5,570 nt of DNA from Planctomycetota bacterium (GTDB lineage: Bacteria > Planctomycetota > Planctomycetia > Pirellulales > Pirellulaceae). Positions within the stretch are counted from its first letter, which is position 1; each line of letters begins with the position of its first letter. Shown piece after piece: positions 1-5,526 of this stretch. The position numbers were made by a program, and so were the translations under genes. The stretch lies in assembly GCA_026692885.1 (NCBI GenBank), contig JAPLNJ010000198.1, positions 1-5,570 on the forward strand, in the 5' to 3' direction. The notes below the pieces were generated by a model. That model searched no databases and was not told the origin of the DNA. It saw only the letters and a program-made list of their open reading frames with translations.

Positions 1-143
1 TGTACGGCTCGAAACGCGACGGCGTGCGGCAGCTGTTCGTGATGCGTCTGGCCGATCGGGCCGAGCAGCGCATCACCGATCTGTCAGCGGGACGCGGCGC
101 GATGTGGCCGCACTGGCAACCCGCCACGGGCGACCAGCGTTGA
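1..143 (+). CDS. C-terminal end of a TolB/PD40-type beta-propeller protein (partial, 5' end outside window)
   Basis: Only the last 46 codons are present; the reading frame starts at base 3 and ends at TGA 141-143. The peptide begins YGSKRDGVRQLFVMRLADRA and continues through a QRITDL stretch to MWPHWQP just before the stop. This pattern (aromatic-G-S-x-R-D-G, then Q-L-F-V-M, then an ITDL turn and a final WPHW-P strand) is typical of the last blade of WD40-like/TolB (PD40) repeat proteins, which are usually secreted or periplasmic and often act as protein-binding platforms. No catalytic residue can be judged from this fragment. It is convergent with the kinase gene, so it is not part of that operon. 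The family call is good; the specific role is unknown. Confidence 0.72.
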   Translation, partial: YGSKRDGVRQLFVMRLADRAEQRITDLSAGRGAMWPHWQPATGDQR

Positions 144-267
144 ACGCTGACACAGGCCGTGTGATGATCGCACGTGGTCGAGTCCGGGGGAGGTCCACTA
201 TAGGCCGGTGCGCAATTCAGGCCGAGGCGACGTTTCCTCAGGATCGCCCTCCCGGTCGCCGCCGCGG

Positions 268-282
268 GTCCGTGAATCGGAC
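268..282. repeat. Short inverted repeat (5-bp stem, 5-nt loop)
   Basis: GTCCG and CGGAC flank the loop TGAAT. The stem is GC-rich, but there is no T-tract next to it. It could help end transcription of the propeller gene at 143, or it could be chance in GC-rich DNA. Confidence 0.25.
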
Positions 283-391
283 TTGCAAGGTTGTGCCGGG
301 ACCAGCGCACTACGACCGGACCGCCAAGATCAATTTCCCTGTGGAACAGATTGGTGCGCGGATGCGAGCACCGTTGAAGTTATGGTACGGT

Positions 392-414
392 CCCGGCTCT
401 TCCAGTCAGCCGGG
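392..414. terminator. Possible terminator hairpin between convergent genes (7-bp stem)
   Basis: CCCGGCT (392-398) and AGCCGGG (408-414) are perfect reverse complements around a 9-nt loop. The position, about 115 bases past the kinase stop and about 250 past the propeller stop, suits a shared terminator for convergent genes. No T-run follows on either strand, so classical intrinsic termination is not supported. Confidence 0.3.
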
Positions 415-528
415 TATCACGAGTGCACCGGCCGCGGGCACGGGACTGCAGCCGTGAGCGTCAGGCCAGCCGCCGACGATGCCGGACAACGCATCGGGGC
501 TTTAGGACTGGGCTTGGACCTGTCCCGT

Positions 529-3500
529 TCAATTGCCCCCGCGATTCGTGTCCGCTGGCCTGGCAAAGGGGATTCGGGGTGCCTGCTTGACCGGCACATC
601 GCCGTTCTTCAATCGCTCCTCCGGCGTCGGCAATGCTTCGGCGGACCAAATGCTGACTCGCTCGAATTCGATCCGTGCGCCCTTATCACCTCCGATGCCG
701 AGCCAGATGACTCCGGGATTGATCGACTGTTCCAACACGATGGGATCGCAGACCGCGATGTCGTTGACATACAGTTCCATGGTCTGATCGCGCACAACCA
801 CGGTTAACGCGTTGAAGGCCTCGGGCTGCTTGAGTGCGAAATGGGAGAAGGGTGGAAATGGTCGCGATCGTGACCAGCCCTCGCCTCGAAACTCGACATC
901 CAATTTCCCATTCGACCTGACCCACACGGCGACGTTGCGTATCTTGTCTTCGGTCTCCAAGGAAAGGTGCCAGTTCTCGGCCTCAGGAGATGCGAGTCGT
1001 CCTACCGCTCTGACGACATAGTCATGTTCCTTGCCGAGTGGGTTGGACACACCGCCTCCGCCTGCAGCGGTGGGCATCTGAATGAAGTACTTACCCTTGT
1101 TGTAACCGTACTCGATGGACCAGCCATCCTTGTCGGGGTCACGCTTCCCTTGCTGCCAACCCGATCTTCGATCGGCAAAGTCGTCGTCGAAGCGAGGCTT
1201 GACTTTGCTGAGATCGGGAGCTGTAATGCGTCCCTCGCGCAAAGCATCCGCTGGCCATGCGAAGGGCGGTTTCGACTGGGGCGGAGCGACATCGCACGCC
1301 ACCCGGAAGCCAAAGCCATTTCCGGCCGTGTTTGGAGCGAACCAGCGCCAGTCGGAACGGGGCTCGGCGAAGTCGTCGGCAGTAAGGATATACGACCCTC
1401 CTCTCACCACGCGATTTTGGCCCTCGGTCGGGCCTGTTGGATCGACCAACAACCCATTCGGATTTGGCCCGCCCCAGTCGTGACACAAGTCCTGGCAGTT
1501 CCCGAACATGTCGAAGAGGCCAAACACATCGGCGGGGAGCATTCCCACGGGCTTAGATCGCTTTCCCGACTTGGCTGCAAACCAGCCCCTCGCCTGCATG
1601 GTCTTGGCGTCCCGGACGGCCCCGCCCCGGCTGGCCCATTCCCATTCCGCTTCTGTCGGCAGGCGGTAGTTCTTCTTCTCCTTGAGACTTAGCCAGGCGC
1701 AGAATCTTTTTGCGTCGGTCCAACTAACGAATACCACGGGGTGCTCGTCGGTGGGCGAGAAATCACGATTGTCCCAGACGTATTCCGCTTTTTGTTCAAT
1801 AAACCCTTTTTCGTTCCAAAGACCACCACCGCCATGTGCCTCGCTGTCCGTCCGGTAGCCTGTTTCTTTCACAAACTGCCGAAACTGCCCTACTGTTACC
1901 GCGTGGGCGCCAAGGTAGAAGGGCTTCGTCAGCCGCACGCGATACTCGGGCGTCATGGGGAATTCGCCAGGCGGGATCAGGGCCAGCTTCATGCCCCCCG
2001 AGTTGGTCTCGACCACTTTGCGATTCAAGTGCTCCGCCCATTCTTGCTGCTTCTTTTGGCCTTCCTCGGCGGAGAACGGGAAAGCAAGTGGGGCAGGTGG
2101 ATTGGTCCGTTTGCCAGTCTTCTTCGGCGGGTCTTTGGCTGCCGCAGGCACTAACGTCGGCTCGGCTGTTGGGTTGCTTTCGGTCGATGAGAAGATCGTC
2201 GACGCAGGCGAGGCGACGTTGCACGCCACTCGGAAGCCACAGCCGTTGGTGCCCATATTCGGGACGTAGATCCGCCAATCCGAAAACGGGTAGACGTATT
2301 CATCGGGAGTGTGTAGGAACGAGCCGCTCCTCTGCACTCTAAGATCGCCCTCGGGGGGGCCTTGCGGATCAATTAGCAGTCCTTCGGGATGTGGTCCGTT
2401 CCAATCGTGACAATGTTCATGAACGTTCCCAAACATGTCGCAAAGGCCAAATACATCGGCGGGAAGCCCTCCCACGGGTTGGGATCGATTTTTCGACTTG
2501 ACTGCAAACCAGCCCCTCGCCTGCATCGTCTTCGCGTCCCGGACGGCCCCACCCCGGCTCGCCCATTCCCACTCCGCAACCGTAGGCAGGCGATAGTCCT
2601 TCTTCTCTTTAAGGCTCAACCAGGAGCAGAACTTTACTGCGTCCGTCCAGCTTACGAAGACTACAGGATGCTCATCGGTGGGTGAGAAATCACGGTTGCT
2701 CCAAATGCATTCCACCTTTTGTTCGTTGCTCCAAATGAGTTCCGCATTAGCACCCATTGGCTTTCTTTCGACGCGATAAACCACTCCGCCCCCGCTTCTC
2801 TCGCAATCCGTCTTGTAGCCTGTTTCCTTAACGAACTGACGAAACTGGCCGACCGTGACCTGATGGACGCCGAGATACGACGGCTTCGTCAGCCGCACGC
2901 GATATTCGGGCGTCATGGGAAACTCGCCTGGCGGAATCAGGGCCAGTTTCATGTCCAGGGAGTTCTTCTCGATGACCGGACGTTTCAGGAAAGTCGCCCA
3001 TGCTCGTTGGCTCTCTTGGCCTTCTTCAGCAGAGAACGGAAAACCAAGTGCGGCAGGCAACGTGGAGGGTTTGCCAGTCTTCTTCGGCGAGTCTTCGGCT
3101 ACCGTCGGCAAGAATTCCACCGTCACCGTCTTCTTGTCGCTGCCACTTTTGATTTCGAACTTGTTCGTCGAGAGCTTCGCACCGCTCTGGCCACCAACAA
3201 GTTCAAGGGTGTACTCGCCGATCCGGAGCGGGACTTCTTTCTTTTCTTTGGGAAAGAACATCGCCACTTCCTTGCCGCCGGACTTGACGGAGACTTGCAC
3301 TTCCGGATCATCGGTCGTGACGATCAGCGTCCCCTGCGGCGTTTCCACTCGCAGCACGACCTGGGCAACCCGGTAGCCAATGGCGGCCAGCAGCAAGGCC
3401 GCAGCGACGGCTATCGCCATGGGGATTTTTGACTTTGATTTTGACTTTGGCTTGCGCTCGACAGCGGGCGTCGGATGCTTCGTAACGGCGAGAATGGGAA

Positions 3501-4623
3501 CCGGTTGGATCTGCGTGAACGGCCGCAGCGCCTCAGCGACTTCTGCCGGCGTCTGATAGCGCTGGGCCGAGTCCTTCGCCATCATCGTGGCGATGATTTT
3601 CTCCAGCTCGGCCGGGACGTCGACGCGAAGTTGATTCAATGCCAGCGGCTGCTGATCCCGGTGGGCTTCCATTTTTTCCAGGAGCGCCCTGCCGGGGAAC
3701 GGCACCTGACCCGCCAGCAGTTGATATAACGTGCAACCCATGCTGTAGATGTCCGCGCGGGCGTCGGCGGTGTGGGCGTCGCGGGCCTGTTCCGGCGCCA
3801 TGTAATCCGGACTCCCCATTATCGACCCCTGCTCGGTCGATCCATCCAGCGGCCGTTCCTCGCTAACAAATCGGGCCAAACCGAAATCGAGAATTTTGAC
3901 CGCCCCCTGTTTCGTCAGCATGAGATTCAGCGGTTTGATGTCGCGGTGGACCATCCCGCAGTCCAGGGCATGCTGCAATCCCAAGGCGGTTTGTCGGACG
4001 TAGTCGCAGGCTTGGGAAACTCGGAGGACGCCTTGCTCGTCCAGCAGTTCGCCCAATGTTTCTCCCTCGACATACTCCATGACCAGAACGTGCGTCTCGC
4101 CGATTTTTTCGGCGTCGTAGGCGGTGACGATGTTGGGATGAATGAGCTGCGCGGCCGCTTTGACTTCGCGAATGAAGCGTTCCACAGCTCCCGGCTGGGA
4201 CACCAACAACGGATTGATGGTCTTGATCGCCACCACCCGATCCATCAGTCGATGCTTCGCCTTGTACACGGCTCCCATCCCACCGGCTCCCAGCGGCTCC
4301 AACACTTCATAGCGTGAATGCCCAGCGAGCTCGCTGGGAATCACGGCTGCCGCTCGTCGTGCCGCAAGCTTGGCCAAAGAAGGCTGCGCTGCCTGATCGG
4401 CGGGTTTTTCGGCGACAATATTTGCCAACTTTTTGTAAAGCGGCGGCAGGGAGACCGGAGCGGAAGCGGGTCGACCAGAGTCGATCGTCTGGCTGGCCGA
4501 GCTCAGATTGGAAGGAGTGTCGGCTTCGGAAGCCTGCAACAAATCCACCAGGAAATCGCCGGGAACGTCCTCCAGCTTCTGACGGCACTCTTCACAATCA
4601 CCGAGATGGGCTTCGATCTCCAA
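529..4623 (-). CDS. Membrane Ser/Thr protein kinase with ZAS motif, PEGA-like, two FGE-fold domains and a C-terminal concanavalin-like domain (1364 aa; true start uncertain)
   Basis: Hanks-type kinase, expected to phosphorylate Ser/Thr on cytoplasmic partners. Residues below count from TTG 4623. A zinc anti-sigma-like motif H6-x3-C10-x2-C13 opens the protein. The kinase domain spans about 105-370: glycine loop GAGGMG 112-117, VAIK with Lys134, probable alpha-C Glu153, HRDIKPLN 226-233 (catalytic Asp228), DFG 246-248 and APE 276-278, so it should be active. A basic KPKSKSKSK run (391-399) precedes one transmembrane helix (about 401-424), placing the rest outside the cytoplasm. A PEGA-like beta domain (about 425-506) is followed by FGE-fold domain 1 (about 556-801), FGE-fold domain 2 (about 876-1110) and a concanavalin/DUF1080-like domain (about 1145-1326). 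Both FGE folds lack the paired active-site cysteines, so they are probably binding modules. The start is unsafe: the ORF opens only with TTG, no Shine-Dalgarno is visible, the first ATG lies inside the glycine loop (residue 116), and ZAS-type sequence continues upstream of TTG. Kinase identity is very secure; the N-terminus is not. Confidence 0.93.
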   Translation of the reverse strand: MEIEAHLGDCEECRQKLEDVPGDFLVDLLQASEADTPSNLSSASQTIDSGRPASAPVSLPPLYKKLANIVAEKPADQAAQPSLAKLAARRAAAVIPSELAGHSRYEVLEPLGAGGMGAVYKAKHRLMDRVVAIKTINPLLVSQPGAVERFIREVKAAAQLIHPNIVTAYDAEKIGETHVLVMEYVEGETLGELLDEQGVLRVSQACDYVRQTALGLQHALDCGMVHRDIKPLNLMLTKQGAVKILDFGLARFVSEERPLDGSTEQGSIMGSPDYMAPEQARDAHTADARADIYSMGCTLYQLLAGQVPFPGRALLEKMEAHRDQQPLALNQLRVDVPAELEKIIATMMAKDSAQRYQTPAEVAEALRPFTQIQPVPILAVTKHPTPAVERKPKSKSKSKIPMAIAVAAALLLAAIGYRVAQVVLRVETPQGTLIVTTDDPEVQVSVKSGGKEVAMFFPKEKKEVPLRIGEYTLELVGGQSGAKLSTNKFEIKSGSDKKTVTVEFLPTVAEDSPKKTGKPSTLPAALGFPFSAEEGQESQRAWATFLKRPVIEKNSLDMKLALIPPGEFPMTPEYRVRLTKPSYLGVHQVTVGQFRQFVKETGYKTDCERSGGGVVYRVERKPMGANAELIWSNEQKVECIWSNRDFSPTDEHPVVFVSWTDAVKFCSWLSLKEKKDYRLPTVAEWEWASRGGAVRDAKTMQARGWFAVKSKNRSQPVGGLPADVFGLCDMFGNVHEHCHDWNGPHPEGLLIDPQGPPEGDLRVQRSGSFLHTPDEYVYPFSDWRIYVPNMGTNGCGFRVACNVASPASTIFSSTESNPTAEPTLVPAAAKDPPKKTGKRTNPPAPLAFPFSAEEGQKKQQEWAEHLNRKVVETNSGGMKLALIPPGEFPMTPEYRVRLTKPFYLGAHAVTVGQFRQFVKETGYRTDSEAHGGGGLWNEKGFIEQKAEYVWDNRDFSPTDEHPVVFVSWTDAKRFCAWLSLKEKKNYRLPTEAEWEWASRGGAVRDAKTMQARGWFAAKSGKRSKPVGMLPADVFGLFDMFGNCQDLCHDWGGPNPNGLLVDPTGPTEGQNRVVRGGSYILTADDFAEPRSDWRWFAPNTAGNGFGFRVACDVAPPQSKPPFAWPADALREGRITAPDLSKVKPRFDDDFADRRSGWQQGKRDPDKDGWSIEYGYNKGKYFIQMPTAAGGGGVSNPLGKEHDYVVRAVGRLASPEAENWHLSLETEDKIRNVAVWVRSNGKLDVEFRGEGWSRSRPFPPFSHFALKQPEAFNALTVVVRDQTMELYVNDIAVCDPIVLEQSINPGVIWLGIGGDKGARIEFERVSIWSAEALPTPEERLKNGDVPVKQAPRIPFARPADTNRGGN
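1294..3095 (-). repeat. Tandem duplication of a linker plus FGE-fold unit inside the kinase gene
   Basis: Two copies of one module lie head to tail, about 2221-3095 (residues about 510-801) and about 1294-2139 (residues about 829-1110). The copies share the PKKTGK linker, FPFSAEEGQ, the MKLALIPPGEFPMTPEYRVR block, SPTDEHPVVFVSWTDA, and YRLPT followed by AEWEWASRGG. At DNA level the stretches 1921-1990 and 2881-2950 differ at 7 of 70 positions by direct comparison. The offset is 960 bases (320 codons) at the start of the domains and 309 codons at their ends, because copy 1 carries an extra 11 residues. Divergence is strongest near the C-terminal parts, where ligand loops of this fold usually sit. 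Confidence 0.88.
2695..2754 (-). repeat. Imperfect 30-bp tandem repeat within FGE-fold domain 1
   Basis: The segment 2695-2713 recurs at 2725-2743 with 17 of 19 bases matching, a spacing of exactly 30 bases (10 codons). It encodes two IWSN motifs, one before and one after EQKVEC. FGE domain 2 has only one equivalent (VWDN), so this accounts for most of the 11 extra residues of domain 1. It keeps frame and is compatible with replication slippage. Confidence 0.7.
4321..4338. repeat. Perfect 18-bp palindrome inside the kinase coding region
   Basis: CCCAGCGAG is followed directly by its reverse complement CTCGCTGGG with no loop. It encodes the PSELAG stretch (residues 96-101) just before the kinase domain. 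That peptide is common at this place in planctomycete kinases, so codon choice on a constrained peptide may explain it, but a dyad-symmetric protein site cannot be excluded. Confidence 0.5.
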
Positions 4624-5063
4624 GGAATCGTCTGCCGAGAGAACGCCCAGACCGAACGTTCCAGCAGTCGGCGGACCACATAACGATCATGTTCGGTGTC
4701 CCAGGTCTGCGCCAGTGCGCTGTGCGGGTCTTCCAATTCCTGGAGTTGCTGCAGAAAGTCGCTGTCTCCGGTCGCCACGGGATGCTGCTTCGACGATCGC
4801 CAGAATTCGCGCAGACAGTTGACGGAAACCGTCCGCAGCCAGGCGCGAAATGATCCTTCCCGCCGTCGCTGAAACTCGGGCAGCTTCTGCACCACGATTT
4901 GCAGAACCTCCTGAACCAGATCGTCGCGGTCGGCTTGCTGCAAGGGTGAACGCGATAACCAGCGGCCAATCAGCGGGGTGTATAGATCCACAAGCTTCTG
5001 CCACGACGAGTTGTCCGGCCGCTGCTGCAGGCGCTGGAGCAAACTGAGGGAAGTTTCTGTCAT
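4503..5063 (-). CDS. ECF-type RNA polymerase sigma factor lacking region 4 (186 aa, about 135 genuine)
   Basis: The N-terminal part is a clear sigma-70 family region 2: YTPLIGRWL near residues 28-36, RDDLVQEVLQIVVQKLPEF near 46-64 (core RNA polymerase binding), and FRAWLRTVSVNCLREFWR near 72-89 (-10 recognition). A linker follows (LQELEDPHSALAQTWD, then RRLLE at 131-135), as in planctomycete ECF factors paired with kinases. After residue 135 the frame runs out of register across the kinase gene's zinc motif and yields a Trp/Arg-rich tail with no family resemblance, ending at TGA 4503-4505. Region 4, the helix-turn-helix that reads the -35 element and normally takes about 50 further residues, is absent. 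The start is ATG 5063, with GGAAG six bases upstream. Read as written, the product probably cannot act as a normal sigma factor. The gene may be a truncated remnant, or the front half of a sigma-kinase fusion interrupted by one base. Confidence 0.82.
   Translation of the reverse strand: MTETSLSLLQRLQQRPDNSSWQKLVDLYTPLIGRWLSRSPLQQADRDDLVQEVLQIVVQKLPEFQRRREGSFRAWLRTVSVNCLREFWRSSKQHPVATGDSDFLQQLQELEDPHSALAQTWDTEHDRYVVRRLLERSVWAFSRQTIPWRSKPISVIVKSAVRSWRTFPAISWWICCRLPKPTLLPI
4641..4660 (-). other. Sigma/kinase junction: homology switches frame here
   Basis: In the sigma frame, recognisable sigma sequence ends around RRLLE (residues 131-135, down to about 4659). In the kinase frame, typical pre-kinase sequence LSADDSLEIEAHL begins at about 4641, upstream of the first usable start at 4623. 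Moving from the sigma frame to the kinase frame needs a -1 shift (equivalent to one added base). A stop in the kinase frame at about 4684-4686 and the sigma-frame stop at 4503-4505 bound where a switch could occur. No canonical X-XXY-YYZ slippery heptamer is visible in the sigma frame across that interval. Confidence 0.65.
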
Positions 5064-5069
5064 AGTGTG

Positions 5070-5074
5070 CTTCC
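5070..5074 (-). promoter_or_regulatory. Ribosome binding site of the sigma factor
   Basis: On the minus strand GGAAG stands six bases before ATG 5063. It supports that start. It also contrasts with the kinase TTG at 4623, which has nothing similar. Confidence 0.6.
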
Positions 5075-5139
5075 ATGTCGCCCCGCCAAGTGAACCGAGT
5101 CATGGTAGACAGTTCTCTTCTGCCGTGCAATCATCGCGG

Positions 5140-5445
5140 TCATTGCTTTTCCAGCGGAACCGGGAAAAGGTCTGCTTGGCGGTTATCGAAGTTCTTGGCC
5201 AACGGAAAGATGCAACGCTGATCGGGCTGCATCACGACGCCGAGTCCTTTTGCGCCGGGCACGAACTTCCAGCCCGGAGGGTCGGCGCTGGACCGGGCAA
5301 GTCCTTCCCCTGCTGCGAAGTCGGCGGTGACGGTCTGTCGGTCGAGGGACAAGTGAAACAGCAACCCGGGCAGCTCACCGCCGACAGCCGGGCAGGTCAG
5401 GACGATGGCTAAAAAGATAAGCACGGATCGGTGTCGAGTAGGCAT
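5140..5445 (-). CDS. Short secreted protein, likely N-terminal stump of a LamG/concanavalin-like protein (101 aa)
   Basis: The start ATG 5445 is chosen because it has a strong Shine-Dalgarno and opens a good signal peptide: basic MPTRHRS, hydrophobic VLIFLAIVLTCPAV, then GGE. The Cys there does not sit in a convincing lipobox (VLTC), so Sec export with signal peptidase I is more likely. The mature part begins LLFHLSLDRQTVTADFAAGE and later shows FVPGAKGLGV and CIFPLAKNFDNR. This resembles the opening strands of concanavalin-like LamG proteins of planctomycetes (FHLSFD, ADFA-G, F-PGK-G-A, NFD-REGT). Such domains need about 150-200 residues; here the match stops after NFDNRQ, and a short tail (ADLFPVPLEKQ) ends at TGA 5140-5142, so the protein looks truncated. 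The two other frames downstream show no continuation. It lies 76 bases upstream of the sigma gene on the same strand. Export is fairly sure; family is moderate; function unknown. Confidence 0.6.
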   Translation of the reverse strand: MPTRHRSVLIFLAIVLTCPAVGGELPGLLFHLSLDRQTVTADFAAGEGLARSSADPPGWKFVPGAKGLGVVMQPDQRCIFPLAKNFDNRQADLFPVPLEKQ

Positions 5446-5452
5446 AATATGG

Positions 5453-5459
5453 TCTCCTT
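5453..5459 (-). promoter_or_regulatory. Strong ribosome binding site of the secreted short protein
   Basis: AAGGAGA on the minus strand lies seven bases before ATG 5445. This near-perfect Shine-Dalgarno fixes the start over the upstream in-frame ATG at 5544, which falls inside the hairpin at the window edge and would put 33 residues before the signal peptide. Confidence 0.75.
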
Positions 5460-5526
5460 CGGTAGGTCTGGTTTGTATTCCCTGTTGCTCTTCTCTTTCG
5501 ATCTGAAGAGTGTCACAATATTCAAC

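Larger units (their letters stand above)
144..528. other. Gap between convergent genes, no gene recognised
   Basis: This 385-base stretch separates the stop of the propeller gene from the stop of the kinase gene. Open frames cross it on both strands, but their translations are rich in Arg, Pro and Gly with no family motif and look like shadows of GC-rich DNA. Two short perfect inverted repeats are present (268-282 and 392-414). Neither is followed by a T-run on either strand, so they are weak candidates for terminators. I see no tRNA, repeat array or insertion-sequence end. Confidence 0.6.

Noticed and set aside
208..807. Plus-strand open frame of 199 codons spanning the convergent gap
   Set aside because: No recognisable domain and no convincing ribosome binding site, and the second half is antisense to the kinase C-terminus.
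967..1692. Long plus-strand open frame of 241 codons inside the kinase gene
   Set aside because: It lies antisense to the well-conserved FGE domain 2 and C-terminal region, and its translation has no family motif; it is a shadow frame of GC-rich coding DNA.
2719..3432. Plus-strand open frame of 237 codons
   Set aside because: It is antisense to the transmembrane, PEGA-like and first FGE regions, whose reading on the minus strand is clear. Its Arg/Phe/Leu-rich translation is typical of a complementary frame.
4505..4684. Programmed -1 frameshift joining sigma and kinase
   Set aside because: No X-XXY-YYZ heptamer is seen in the sigma frame; the closest, G-TTC-CCG, fails at the first base. A deletion or a sequence error is a simpler explanation.
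4687..5130. Minus-strand open frame overlapping the sigma factor
   Set aside because: It is a different frame from the clear sigma region 2 reading, and its composition is Ala/Arg-rich without motifs.
5102..5130. Promoter-like pair TTGCAC and TACCAT with 17-base spacing, minus strand, upstream of the sigma gene
   Set aside because: The matches to consensus are weak (about 3 to 4 of 6 each) and promoters of this phylum are poorly defined, so the evidence is too thin.
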